A stretch of DNA of 44,549 nucleotides from the NCBI GenBank assembly GCA_947588605.1, contig CANPYK010000018.1, positions 1-44,549 on the forward strand, in the 5' to 3' direction. Shown one piece after another: positions 35,906 to 44,395 of the stretch; the stretch's first letter is position 1, and every line of letters starts with the position of its first letter. Below the pieces are notes generated by a model. The model saw only the letters and a list, made by a program, of their open reading frames with translations, made no database searches and was not told where the DNA came from. The position numbers and the translations under genes are program-made. The DNA comes from an uncultured Oscillospiraceae bacterium (GTDB lineage Bacteria > Bacillota > Clostridia > Oscillospirales > Oscillospiraceae).

Positions 35906-36211
35906 TCACCTGCCTTCCTGCATCTCACGGAGTGTGCGCCCTATCTCAGAGAGCGACTTCTGGACACCGTCCAAGTTGACCGCATTGAGCTTTCCCATGT
36001 TGCAGAGCACCGCGAGCTGGTTGACGTTGTTGCCGATGCGCCGCAGCTCAGTGAGCACTTCCTTGAGTCCGTCCATAACCACTACCTGCTGACCGAGACA
36101 GCACTGAGTGACGTAGTCGCTCTGGGAGAGGTGAGCCTTCTTGGCCTCGGTCCGAATGATGTCCAGCTCTAGTTTGGAGAGTCGGATGCTGAGAGTGGTA
36201 TCTTTTTTCAT
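35906..36211 (-). CDS. mobC: MobC-like relaxosome accessory protein
   Basis: A 101-residue protein: ribbon-helix-helix-like N-terminus (KDTTLSIRLSKLELDIIRTE, ahead of LSQSDYVTQ) and the MobC region LRRIGNNVNQLAVLCN. MobC proteins bind near oriT and help the relaxase nick. GGAGGTGG precedes ATG 36211. It lies directly upstream of the relaxase fragment and downstream of a hairpin-rich stretch. Confidence 0.85.
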   Translation of the reverse strand: MKKDTTLSIRLSKLELDIIRTEAKKAHLSQSDYVTQCCLGQQVVVMDGLKEVLTELRRIGNNVNQLAVLCNMGKLNAVNLDGVQKSLSEIGRTLREMQEGR

Positions 36212-36234
36212 TTTCCACCTCCGTCATAGTGGGT

Positions 36235-36330
36235 GCGGGCTTCTGCCCGCAAATGTGTTTGGCGGGGCGCCGGGCAGGGCCCGGTGTACAGACAAACGCG
36301 ATGCTTGCCTCTCCCAAGGGGAGAGTTTTT
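36235..36330 (-). other. Candidate origin of transfer
   Basis: The non-coding gap 36212-36422 between mobC and the RepA-like gene holds three close hairpins: GCGGGC/GCCCGC (36235-36250), CCGGGC/GCCCGG (about 36269-36283), CTCTCCC/GGGGAGAG (about 36310-36327). Position next to mobC and hairpin content fit an oriT, but no nick-site motif can be named. Confidence 0.35.
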
Positions 36331-36422
36331 CCTCTGCCGTAACCGCAGCCCGAAAAGGAAAAAGAGCGGCTTTTCAATTCGGGCAACGCTGGCGCTGTGT
36401 TGGCTCTTGGCGCAGAGGCGAC

Positions 36423-37496
36423 TCACGATGCCACCTCCAGTGTTGCTGGCGCACCTGCGGCGACGTGTGCGGCGACAGGGTCGATAGTGCCGATGTTTCC
36501 GGGGGCTGTGGTATCGTCACTATCGGCACTCGTGAGCTCGATGATCCGCTTGCCGTTGCTCCGGCGGAAGATGGCCTCGATGCCCGCTTTCTTTAGAGCC
36601 GCAGCACTTTGCAGGAGCTTGCGGGAGAGTGTCCGGGTGCTGATGTTCTGCGTACCGGCAGGGTCGATGCTGTTCACCAGCTCCGTGGGAGTGCCGATAA
36701 AATTCCCACGCGATCTTACAAACTCAGAGAGCAGAGAAATGAGGTGGTCGGATTTGTTGACCGGCAGGAGCGTCTCCTCCACGTCCCAGACGTTGCACTC
36801 GCTCCTAACAAGGGACAGCTCCCGGTACTCAATGTCCCGGCCGATGCAGTAGAGCGTTGCCCGTCTGCTCCCTCGCCCGTCCTCCACCAGCGTGAAGCTG
36901 GAATCCACCGCTCCGCTGATGGCAATGGTCCCGCTGATCCGTTTGAACACATCGTCGTCGGCATTCTCTTTCCGCAGATGGTGGATGAGCAGGATGGCGA
37001 GGTTGTGATCGTCGGCGATTTTCTTTAGCGCCGACAGGTCGGAGTAGTCGTTGGCGTAAGTGTTGTCCCGTTTGGCGCTGCGGACCATCTGCAAGGTGTC
37101 GATGATGACCAGCGACGTGTCCGTGTGCTCGGTGAGAAACGCCTCCAGCTGTTCCTCCAGCCCCGCGCCCACTACCCGGCTCTCCGTACAGAAATGGACA
37201 TTGGCCGGAGCGTCCTCCGTGATCTCGAAGAGCCGGTTCTGGATTCGCAGCGTCGAATCCTCGAGACAGAGGTACAGCGTCGTGCCCTGTCTCACGCTCA
37301 TCCCCCACACCGGCTCTCCCTTCGCCACCGTCACGGCAAGCCACAGTGCCAGCCAGGATTTCCCCACCTTCGGTGCTCCGGCCAGGATATGCAGGCCCTG
37401 AGAGAGGAGCGAGTCCACAATGAAGTTGGGCGGGCGGATAGGCTCGTTCATCAGTTCCTCGCCGGTGACGGTTTTCAATCGTTCTGTGTTCTTCAT
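36423..37496 (-). CDS. RepA-like AAA/RecA-fold ATPase of a mobile element
   Basis: A 357-residue protein of the RepA/AAA_25 group, helicase-like ATPases of plasmids and integrated elements. It shows Walker A GAPKVGKSWLALWLA (near residue 40), Walker B LVIIDTLQMV (about 130), and LAILLIHHLRK (about 168), then a C-terminal helical part. It may help unwind DNA for replication or be used by primase-type partners, none of which remain nearby. GGAGGG precedes ATG 37496. The C-terminal Ala/Thr-rich tail looks unstructured. Confidence 0.8.
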   Translation of the reverse strand: MKNTERLKTVTGEELMNEPIRPPNFIVDSLLSQGLHILAGAPKVGKSWLALWLAVTVAKGEPVWGMSVRQGTTLYLCLEDSTLRIQNRLFEITEDAPANVHFCTESRVVGAGLEEQLEAFLTEHTDTSLVIIDTLQMVRSAKRDNTYANDYSDLSALKKIADDHNLAILLIHHLRKENADDDVFKRISGTIAISGAVDSSFTLVEDGRGSRRATLYCIGRDIEYRELSLVRSECNVWDVEETLLPVNKSDHLISLLSEFVRSRGNFIGTPTELVNSIDPAGTQNISTRTLSRKLLQSAAALKKAGIEAIFRRSNGKRIIELTSADSDDTTAPGNIGTIDPVAAHVAAGAPATLEVAS

Positions 37497-37614
37497 TTTG
37501 ATCCCTCCTGATTTATTTTCCCACCGTCGGCTATTCTGGCAGCGGGTATGTATGTCCGCGCTGTTTCAAGGAGGGTTCTTATTGCCGGCTCCCGCACGGA
37601 CCATGGCCGGCATC

Positions 37615-37704
37615 AAAAAAAGCCGGTCACATCAGTGTGCCGACCAACCAGGAGACAGTTTCGTCCCTTGGCGTGGATGGACCACACTGTATGTAACCGG
37701 CTTT
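37615..37704 (-). ncRNA. Long hairpin with T-run in the leader of the RepA-like gene
   Basis: On minus: AAAGCCGGT-ACAT-CAGTGTG type stem of 20 bp with one mismatch and one bulge (outer arms 37619-37627 and 37696-37704; inner arms 37629-37639 and 37683-37694), a 43-nt internal region with its own GGGAC/GTCTCC pairing, ending in TTTTTTT. It would act as a terminator about 115 nt before the RepA-like start. It may be an attenuator or an independent small RNA. Confidence 0.55.
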
Positions 37705-37739
37705 GACATGCAAAGTCGAGACTGCCCTTCGACCTCCGT

Positions 37740-38212
37740 ATGCTGACAGTCCAAAGCGTTTTCGGAGGTTGCGGTATGATATGAATTGATGGATACCGCG
37801 TTACTGCGACATATACGCCGCTTAAAAAATCAGTATGTTTGCGTTATTCGGTTGCAGCTGTCTTTGATGACTATGTAATTATACATCTTAGGTCAAAATA
37901 TTGTCAATGTTTCTTGAATAGTTTTGTGAATGCCGGAAATAATAATTTATTTGGGCAAAAAACAAGGCGAGGAATATTATTCAACTCGTTTGAAGCACTT
38001 TTTGCGGATATGCCTGAATTTCTTGCGTTAAAAAATACAGAAATTATTTTTTGCTCTATGCTTTTTGATAGGTCCGAGTACATCTTGGTTGGCATCCTGA
38101 TGCGCGGAAAAACTCAAGAAGAGGATCATCTCCTAAAGCTCCCACCACGGGGAGAGGGGGCTGCGAGGTTTCATTAGCCGGATAGGATCATATAACAGCT
38201 TACACGGATGGC
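37740..38212. other. AT-rich remnant without a supported gene
   Basis: This stretch is much richer in A+T than its surroundings. A 112-codon frame (37839-38177, plus) starts with TTG, has no SD and resembles nothing I know. I see no RNA gene or terminal repeat. It is probably leftover element DNA at the boundary with the transporter operon. Confidence 0.5.
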
Positions 38213-38809
38213 TCATCGGCACGCAATATCCTTTTCTGTTGGATAGTCCGTGGCGTGGAGGGTGAAGTCGTAGCGCTCCAAGTGCCGCCAGGTGTCCGCG
38301 CCGAAATACTGTTCATAGAGCGCAAAGGGGAGGATAATGGGGTACTCCTTTCCGGGAGAGAGGCTGATGCCATAGCTTCCCTCGCCCAGAACGGGGTTGG
38401 CGGCGGACAGAAGCTCCCAATCTACGGCGGCGTAGTTGTCCACGCCGTGAAGGGTGAAGTCGGTGAGGGTGATGCCTGGAGCCGCGCTGTCCTCGTTGAA
38501 GAGCGTGGCGTACACCACGGCTACTCGGTCCGGGCGGGAGAAGACCTCCTCCTCGGAGACGCCAATGGACTTGAGGAACTCCGGCACATCCATAACGGCA
38601 AAGCCGTCCACGCGGATACTGTATCCGTCCGCGCTGACGCCCATCTCCTGACGGTCATCGTCGAAGGGAACCACCTCGCCTGCCTTATACGTGATACGTT
38701 TGTCCTCATAAATACTGTCATAAAAGGCGTTCAGCGTCACATACCGCCAGGACCAACCGGCGGCCAGCAGGAGAGAGGCGGCGCAGATCAGCCATTTTTT
38801 GACTTTCAT
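38213..38809 (-). CDS. Membrane-anchored protein of an ABC operon (DUF5028-like)
   Basis: A 198-residue protein with an N-terminal anchor (KVKKWLICAASLLLAAGWSW) and an extracytoplasmic domain beginning RYVTLNAFYDSIYEDKRITY and including MGVSADGYSIRVDGFAVMDV. The layout resembles small proteins annotated as DUF5028/DUF5027 beside lantibiotic-type ABC operons; this match is from memory of the pattern and unverified. The start ATG 38809 follows AGGAGGG and overlaps the stop of the ATPase gene by 4 nt. Last gene of the five-gene operon. Confidence 0.6.
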   Translation of the reverse strand: MKVKKWLICAASLLLAAGWSWRYVTLNAFYDSIYEDKRITYKAGEVVPFDDDRQEMGVSADGYSIRVDGFAVMDVPEFLKSIGVSEEEVFSRPDRVAVVYATLFNEDSAAPGITLTDFTLHGVDNYAAVDWELLSAANPVLGEGSYGISLSPGKEYPIILPFALYEQYFGADTWRHLERYDFTLHATDYPTEKDIACR

Positions 38810-39447
38810 CCGGCGGCCCTCCTTTCTACATGCCCCTCGGAGACGGTATAGACCTCGTCGGACAATCGGTCCAAAATCGCCGCGTCGTGGCAGGTGAGGA
38901 CCACAAGAGCGCCCCGGTCCCGTTCCCGGCGGATGAGAGTACATATCCGCTCCACACCCATGTCATCCAAGGCGTTGGTGGGCTCGTCCAGCACAATGAG
39001 CTCCGGGCGCTCCATGATAGCGGCGGCGACGCCTAACCGCTGTTTCATACCGAGAGAGTATTTTCGGTATTTTCGCGGATCGTTGGGGGCCAGTCCCACA
39101 TCTCCAAGGGCCTTCCTGACATCCACATCGGTTATTTTCTTTTTGATTTCCGCCAGCAGTATGAGGTTTCGAAACCCCGTATGGTTGGGCAAAAAACCGG
39201 GGTTTTCAATGAGAAGCCCCACCGAGGGCGGAAAATCCATATCCCGGCCAAGCTCTCTTCCTTCAATCAGGACTTCCCCGGAGGTGGGGCGGATGAGGCC
39301 GGCGATAAGGCGCATCAGCATGGTCTTCCCGGAGCCGTTGGGTCCCTGGAGACCGTAAATCTTGCCGCCGGTCAAAGTCAGGGTCACGTCATCAAGGATG
39401 ACCGAGCCTTTTATAATCTTCGACGCATGATCAACAGTAATTTCCAC
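38806..39447 (-). CDS. ABC transporter ATP-binding protein
   Basis: A 213-residue nucleotide-binding subunit of the export type. Motifs in order: Walker A GPNGSGKTMLMR (about 36), a Q-loop-like LLIENPGFLPNHTG, signature YSLGMKQRLG, Walker B LIVLDEPTNALD, H-loop VVLTCHD. GTG 39447 is chosen since GGAGG lies 7 nt upstream; the longer frame reads back into the permease gene. It energises the two adjacent permeases. This type (BcrA/NatA-like) commonly handles peptide antibiotics or bacteriocin immunity; the substrate here is unknown. Confidence 0.93.
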   Translation of the reverse strand: MEITVDHASKIIKGSVILDDVTLTLTGGKIYGLQGPNGSGKTMLMRLIAGLIRPTSGEVLIEGRELGRDMDFPPSVGLLIENPGFLPNHTGFRNLILLAEIKKKITDVDVRKALGDVGLAPNDPRKYRKYSLGMKQRLGVAAAIMERPELIVLDEPTNALDDMGVERICTLIRRERDRGALVVLTCHDAAILDRLSDEVYTVSEGHVERRAAG

Positions 39448-39449
39448 AG

Positions 39450-40277
39450 CTATTCCTCCAACTTCAAAATATCCGTCACTTGGAAGCGCAAACAGCCCGC
39501 AACGGCGCTGAACACGATCACGCATATCGCCCAAATTGCGGCGGCATAAGGGGGAATGCCGTCCCCTACGAGCGCCCCACTGCGGATAGTCATAGCGCCG
39601 GAGCCTGGGATCAGCGGAGAGTTTAAGTACACCGCCGCCACCAACAGCGCCATGGAGATAAGAAAGCTGACAATGGGCCTGACCCACAGGCAAAGAGCCA
39701 TCTGGAGCATACTCAGTGCCATGAGCGATATAAGCGGCATCAGCAATGCCGCGATCACGGCGTCGGAGGCGGCAAACGCCGCCGACTCAAATAGAACCTC
39801 GTGAAACAGCGCGGGGACCAGCGCGGGCGTGTTGGACAAGGAGGTCCTCCCGCCGAAGAGAAGCGTGAAAAGGAGGACGGACGATCCCGCCAGCGCCATA
39901 TACTCCACGCAACTTGCCAAATTCCAGAAGCATTTTGACAGATACCAGCCCCGGCGCGTACCGCCGCGAATCAAAATCTGCTGGCCAGCGTTTGTCAGGT
40001 CCTGGAGCATATAATCCAGATTTAAGAAAAGACATCCGCCCACAGTGAGCATCCAGAGAGTGGGTAGGGACAGGTTAAGCTCGCCGCTTGCGTCCTTTGG
40101 CGCTGCCCCAAGGAAGCAGTAGAGCAAATAGTCCATCCACGTCCCGCCGCTTGGGACGCCGGCGAGCAGACTGCGGCATACCGTGCAGGGGAACAAAAAG
40201 AGCGCCGGAATCAAGAGTACCCGTAAGCGGAAAAGACCCCGCCGCAGGTCGTGCTTTAAAAGTTTAAGTAAGCTCAC
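39450..40277 (-). CDS. ABC transporter permease, first
   Basis: A 275-residue membrane protein starting at GTG 40277 (SLLKLLKHDLRRGLFRLRVL), with AGGTGG upstream. About six hydrophobic segments separated by polar loops. It overlaps the second permease gene by 14 nt and lies 2 nt before the ATPase gene. It resembles ABC-2-type permeases in layout but shows no strong motif. Confidence 0.75.
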   Translation of the reverse strand: MSLLKLLKHDLRRGLFRLRVLLIPALFLFPCTVCRSLLAGVPSGGTWMDYLLYCFLGAAPKDASGELNLSLPTLWMLTVGGCLFLNLDYMLQDLTNAGQQILIRGGTRRGWYLSKCFWNLASCVEYMALAGSSVLLFTLLFGGRTSLSNTPALVPALFHEVLFESAAFAASDAVIAALLMPLISLMALSMLQMALCLWVRPIVSFLISMALLVAAVYLNSPLIPGSGAMTIRSGALVGDGIPPYAAAIWAICVIVFSAVAGCLRFQVTDILKLEE

Positions 40278-41112
40278 GTCTGACCACCTGCCAATATCCC
40301 CCCACAAATCCCGCGAGGGCCATGAGGACTATGGCGGTAAGCACCACCCATTCCGGGTTTGGGGCATTGGGTACCGCCAGAACCAGCTTCAAAGGGGACA
40401 GCTCCAAAACCTGATACCCCTGCTCGTAGGCGGTGGAGTAAATGCCGTCCAGAGCCATCAGGATGGCAAAGGGGACGAGCATGGTCATCACCTGCAACCG
40501 CAGTCCCGCCCCCACGAGAAAAGTGAGCCCCGCCGCCGCGCCGCCCATGAGGAAAACCACCCCGCACCAGATGAGTGCGTAGACCCAGGGCACGGTGAAG
40601 TAGAGTTCCGATAAAAAATACCCGTCCCCAATTTGAACGTAACGCATAATATTAGGCAGAACATAGGGACAGATCATGGCGCTGGCCAGAAGGTCAAACA
40701 GGATCGGTACAGCCACCGCAAGGCCGCCGCTGACAAAGACCGCCAGATATTTTGCCACGAAATTTTCCATTCGCCCCGTGCGGACGGAGGTTTGGAGATA
40801 GAGGCCCCCTTTGCGCTCTCGAAGGTAGGACCAGCCGAAGGGCATGGCGGCCAAAATGGGCCACACCACGCAGTAGAGCATATTGCCATAGCTCACCGCG
40901 TTCACCGGCAGCCACAGGAGAAAGAGCGAAAAGCCCCAGGGGGAGCGGGAACCCACGTAATCCTCGGACAAGATGAACGGGCGCAATTGGTCCGCCGTCA
41001 GCTTGTTTTCAAAGACATTGACAAGCGCAATGAGACACCCAATGGCCAGGGCGGCATAGAACATAGGGTTATGAGTCGCTTTCCAAAGCTCCGTCTTAAT
41101 GCTCCTTTTCAC
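40264..41112 (-). CDS. ABC transporter permease, second
   Basis: A 282-residue membrane protein (MKRSIKTELWKATHNPMFYA) with about six hydrophobic segments and an RERKGGLYLQ loop. The ABC-2 pattern of a cytoplasmic amphipathic start followed by a long first loop is seen. It overlaps the lipoprotein gene by 4 nt (ATGA) and the first permease by 14 nt, so translation is coupled. It is a paralogue-like partner, not a duplicate, of the other permease. Confidence 0.75.
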   Translation of the reverse strand: MKRSIKTELWKATHNPMFYAALAIGCLIALVNVFENKLTADQLRPFILSEDYVGSRSPWGFSLFLLWLPVNAVSYGNMLYCVVWPILAAMPFGWSYLRERKGGLYLQTSVRTGRMENFVAKYLAVFVSGGLAVAVPILFDLLASAMICPYVLPNIMRYVQIGDGYFLSELYFTVPWVYALIWCGVVFLMGGAAAGLTFLVGAGLRLQVMTMLVPFAILMALDGIYSTAYEQGYQVLELSPLKLVLAVPNAPNPEWVVLTAIVLMALAGFVGGYWQVVRRELT

Positions 41113-41948
41113 TTCTTCAGGACCTCCTCTCCGCTCAGGTCCAGATGGATCAGCGCATCCTTGGCATTATGCACCGTCCCTTCGGCCAGATAGAGCCAGT
41201 CAAACTCGTTGTCCCCGCCCTGTTGGGCATCGCTGACAAGAAAGCCTATCGTCAAGTCGATGCTCTCCCCCGGCTCCAGGCGAAACACCACCGGGTGTTC
41301 CCCGCGCCGGTTCAAGCCGCTGAAGTAGTCCATGTCATTGCCGCCGGAGCCGGGGAGACCCGCCGACGAAACCCTTGGGCCCAGATCCACGAGACATATA
41401 AGGTCATCGGAGCGGAAGAGATAGGGGTCGTCAAACTCCCCTCTGGACTGCCCCAGATCATTTAGATCCCGCCTTGTGAAGCTTTCCGCGTCCTGGCTCT
41501 TCACCGTCACATCCACAAGCAAGAGGTAGACGCCGGGGACGAAATGTTCGCCGTCTTCCGCGATAAAATCCGGGTATCTGAGGCTTTCCCCGCCGCAATA
41601 GATGCTGGCATCATTCCGGAAGCCCTCCGGGTTGTCAAGGCCGCTCACCGTATCCGTCAGCCGGACGCCGTGGAAGGTACAGGTGAGCTTACCGGCCCTC
41701 AAGGAGTGCGAGGGGGGCTTGATGGTGTAGGAGACGGGGAACCCCGCCTCTGTCTCGCCGCCCTCGGTGGAGTTCTGGGAGGCTTGCGGTGTGGAGGGGC
41801 CATCCGACTGCGCCGCACCGCCGGGCGCGCCTGTGCCTTTATTCACCGGGGGAACCGCTCCCTCTCCGCAGGCGCTCAGGGACAGCAAAAGAACGGCTGC
41901 GGCGAGCACTGCCCAACCCTTTTTTGAGTTGAAACTGAAAATCTTCAT
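41109..41948 (-). CDS. Lipoprotein of the ABC operon (DUF5027-like)
   Basis: A 279-residue lipoprotein. Signal peptide with lipobox LLSLSAC (Cys about 27), then a Gly/Ser/Thr/Pro-rich linker, then a folded domain from about residue 68 with beta-strand patterns (GVYLLLVDVTVKSQD; PVVFRLEPGESIDLTIGFLV). It may catch or sense a ligand for the transporter. GAGGTG precedes ATG 41948. First gene of the operon, behind a candidate promoter at 42008-42035. The family guess is from gene-neighbourhood memory only. Confidence 0.65.
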   Translation of the reverse strand: MKIFSFNSKKGWAVLAAAVLLLSLSACGEGAVPPVNKGTGAPGGAAQSDGPSTPQASQNSTEGGETEAGFPVSYTIKPPSHSLRAGKLTCTFHGVRLTDTVSGLDNPEGFRNDASIYCGGESLRYPDFIAEDGEHFVPGVYLLLVDVTVKSQDAESFTRRDLNDLGQSRGEFDDPYLFRSDDLICLVDLGPRVSSAGLPGSGGNDMDYFSGLNRRGEHPVVFRLEPGESIDLTIGFLVSDAQQGGDNEFDWLYLAEGTVHNAKDALIHLDLSGEEVLKK

Positions 41949-42007
41949 TTCGCACCTCATAATTTACATTTTCTCGCTCCGCCTTGAACAGGACCTCTGC
42001 GCTTCAT

Positions 42008-42035
42008 ACAGTACCACACATTTTTTCCCTTTCAA
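42008..42035 (-). promoter_or_regulatory. Candidate promoter of the ABC operon
   Basis: TTGAAA (42030-42035), 16-bp spacer, TACTGT (42008-42013). Just upstream AGTTG occurs twice, 14 bp apart, which may be a regulator site but does not match the usual LytTR spacing of about 21 bp. Confidence 0.4.
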
Positions 42036-42073
42036 CTTTTTCGGCCCAACTGCTATTTTCACAGCCTGAAGAC

Positions 42074-42108
42074 GAAAAAAACGCCGGCGGCACTTTAGCG
42101 CCGCCGGC
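42074..42108 (-). terminator. Terminator after the sensor kinase gene
   Basis: GCCGGCGGC gctaaagt GCCGCCGGC followed by GTTTTTTTCG on minus, 10 nt past the stop. It separates the two-component operon from the ABC operon. Confidence 0.85.
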
Positions 42109-42118
42109 AATATAAAAA

Positions 42119-43405
42119 TCATATCGGTATCTCTGCGGCGAAAGTAAACCAGCCGTCGGAATATTCAAAGGTGAATTCCGCTCCAAGCTCAGTAAGGATA
42201 TATTTGATTGCGGGGAGCCCATAGCCGTGTTCCTTTCTGTCGGACTTGCTGGTGACGATCTCGCCGCCGCTCATCTCTACGGGCAAGGAGGTGTTCCGCA
42301 CGGATATGTACAGCGTCTCCTCCAAAAGGACACTGCACCATATCTCCGTTTTCCCCTCGCACCTTTGGCACGCCTCGATGGCGTTGTCCAGGAGGTTTGA
42401 TAGGAGCACCACCAGCTTGTCTTCTTCAAGGGGAAGGTCGCCAAGGTCATTCACGCGGACCCGCATGTCGATCCCCTGCTCCTTAGCCTGCGCGTACTCG
42501 CGGTTCAAGATAACATCAATGATCGGGTTTTTAGAGGAGATACCAGCGTTTTTGATGGATCTGTCACTCTGGAGCTTTTGGGCGTACTTCAGGGCCGCGT
42601 CAATTTCGCCCCGCTCAAGAAGGCCGCACAAGGCATTTATATGCCGCTGAAACTCATGGGAGGCGCGCCTTTGCTGCCGGTAGCTCTCCTCAAGGGACAC
42701 GAAGCTCTTCGCCTGAAGCTCGATGCGCTGTCGCAGCAGCCCCAGCTCCCGCTCCCGCCGGGTACTCTTTTCTATGGCGTTTATGATGTATATGAGGGCG
42801 ATATTCGCAAGACCCAGTATGGCGCCGAAAACCAGAACGCCGGTCCCCACATCCGCGTCCCGCTGGTACTCTACGCACAGGACGGACAGCATAACAAGGC
42901 TGACAGTGGGGAAAAGGACGGTCAGCGCCAGCCACTTGCTGTCTGTGCCGCCGATGCCGCCCCTGGGGCGATAGCGGTAAAGGAGCCACGCCGCAAGCAG
43001 CGCGGTCAGTTGAGCCGCCGTCACCACCAGCACGTAGGTGAGACGGCGCTGGGCAAAAGCCGAAAAGCTGAGCCTCATAAGCGCGCTTGTTCCATTCACA
43101 AAGAGCGCCTCTATTGCCCCTTCAAGCAGCAGCGCCATGGCAGCGATGAGCACCTTCGCGATCAGTTTGCCGTCATAAATATACACGACCATAACCGTGT
43201 GGATGAGAAATGCCGCCGTCAGCTGCAGGGGGCGCGGGATATACGAGAGATCCATCAAAATTTCGAAAACAAGCTCTGCCGCTACGGTGAGGACCACAGC
43301 AAGCGCTGTTTTCCTCCCTGGCCTTCGGGTAAGAAAGGCCCCGGAGAACAGGAATATTTCCGCTGTTTCCAGCATTGTCCAGAGAATGCTTAAAGTATAT
43401 TCCAT
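42119..43405 (-). CDS. AgrC-type sensor histidine kinase (GHKL ATPase)
   Basis: A 428-residue membrane kinase. The first about 210 residues hold six or so hydrophobic segments; then a coiled-coil (ELGLLRQRIELQAKSFVSLE), the phosphoacceptor region RRASHEFQRHINAL with His250, and a GHKL ATPase domain (LLSNLLDNAIEAC N box; YGLPAIKYIL). This is the layout of quorum-sensing and bacteriocin-sensing kinases that detect peptides. The start overlaps the regulator gene by 16 nt. No precursor peptide gene was seen nearby. Confidence 0.9.
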   Translation of the reverse strand: MEYTLSILWTMLETAEIFLFSGAFLTRRPGRKTALAVVLTVAAELVFEILMDLSYIPRPLQLTAAFLIHTVMVVYIYDGKLIAKVLIAAMALLLEGAIEALFVNGTSALMRLSFSAFAQRRLTYVLVVTAAQLTALLAAWLLYRYRPRGGIGGTDSKWLALTVLFPTVSLVMLSVLCVEYQRDADVGTGVLVFGAILGLANIALIYIINAIEKSTRRERELGLLRQRIELQAKSFVSLEESYRQQRRASHEFQRHINALCGLLERGEIDAALKYAQKLQSDRSIKNAGISSKNPIIDVILNREYAQAKEQGIDMRVRVNDLGDLPLEEDKLVVLLSNLLDNAIEACQRCEGKTEIWCSVLLEETLYISVRNTSLPVEMSGGEIVTSKSDRKEHGYGLPAIKYILTELGAEFTFEYSDGWFTFAAEIPI

Positions 43406-44130
43406 CCTACTGTACCCCCCCGCCAGAGAAGGTATTTGCTCTTGCTGTCCCGGTAACTCTTCTCACTGACCGGCAGCGCGGTCCCGTCATCCAGCAGGGC
43501 CTCACGGCATTGGAACTTTCGAAGATGGCCCATATTCACAAGATAGCTTTTATGTATTCTCAAAAACCCTAACGGCTCAAGCTCTCTTTCCACTTCCGAG
43601 AGGGAGGCGTAAAGACTATACGACTTTGTGTTTTTCGTGTCCTTCACATAGACTGTTACGCTGTGATGCATGACCTCAAGATACAGAATATCCTTTATGG
43701 GAACATCAATTATCTCGCCATTGACCTGGAGCTTGTATATATCGTTGTGGGAACGCAAGAGCTCCGCCGCTTCAATGATGTACGGCTCCAGATCACGATC
43801 CAGCCTGTTTTTTAATATATATCTGAAGGCCCGGACCTCATAACCCTCCGGCGCGTACTCTATGTAGTTTGTCACAAATATGATGACCGCATCCTCACGG
43901 AAAGCCCGGATGGACCGGGCAATATCCATGCCGTTCTTCTTCGAGTTTTCAAAGTCGATGTCAAGAAGCGCTATGTCACAGCTGGAAAGCACACTGTCCG
44001 TAAGCTCATCGCTGTCGCTGTATACCGCGATCTTAGCCTCAATGCCGTTTGCGGAGAGTACGCGCCGGGCCTCCTGCTCCAAACATTCCAGCATTCGGGC
44101 GTCGTCATCGCATATCAAAATACCTAACAT
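43390..44130 (-). CDS. LytTR-family response regulator
   Basis: A 246-residue regulator: receiver domain 1-120 with the acidic pocket CDDD (residues 7-10), phosphorylation site D57 in ALLDIDF and conserved VTNYIEYAPEGYEVRAFRYI; LytTR DNA-binding domain about 140-240 (ILYLEVMHHSVTVYV, FLRIHKSYLVN). CGGAGG precedes ATG 44130. It pairs with the sensor kinase and most simply controls the adjacent ABC operon. Its own promoter is uncertain; the upstream is very AT-rich (TATATAATATATAAT near 44187). Confidence 0.92.
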   Translation of the reverse strand: MLGILICDDDARMLECLEQEARRVLSANGIEAKIAVYSDSDELTDSVLSSCDIALLDIDFENSKKNGMDIARSIRAFREDAVIIFVTNYIEYAPEGYEVRAFRYILKNRLDRDLEPYIIEAAELLRSHNDIYKLQVNGEIIDVPIKDILYLEVMHHSVTVYVKDTKNTKSYSLYASLSEVERELEPLGFLRIHKSYLVNMGHLRKFQCREALLDDGTALPVSEKSYRDSKSKYLLWRGGTVGWNIL

Positions 44131-44395
44131 CGTGTACCTCCGGCATAAATTCAATTTCTTAATTGTCCAAAGCGCCTCTTTATTATATATTATATATCTT
44201 TTTGCAAATAAAAGAAAGAAAATTCTTCAATTGCTGCATTTATAACGTTGTTAATTAAAAATTCTATCAAATCATGAGCCTAATATTTTGGAGCTATAAA
44301 ACGCAAAAGGGCAGTAGAGTGACTCGACTGCCCTTTTTGAACTTCATGCCATACCGTCTTACCCCACGGTTCACTTTGTTTCCCTATTCCACGGG
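44131..44395. terminator. Spacer right of the response regulator, with bidirectional terminator
   Basis: AT-rich promoter-like DNA for the regulator, then AAAGGGCAGT/ACTGCCCTTT enclosing AGAGT/ACTC (44305-44338) with T-runs on both strands. No gene is visible in the remaining bases. Confidence 0.6.

Noticed and set aside
37615-37704. Retron msr-msd RNA
   Set aside because: No reverse transcriptase gene is present, and the hairpin ends in a plain terminator T-run.
37839-38177. 112-codon open frame in the AT-rich remnant
   Set aside because: TTG start, no SD, no recognisable family, composition unlike neighbouring genes.
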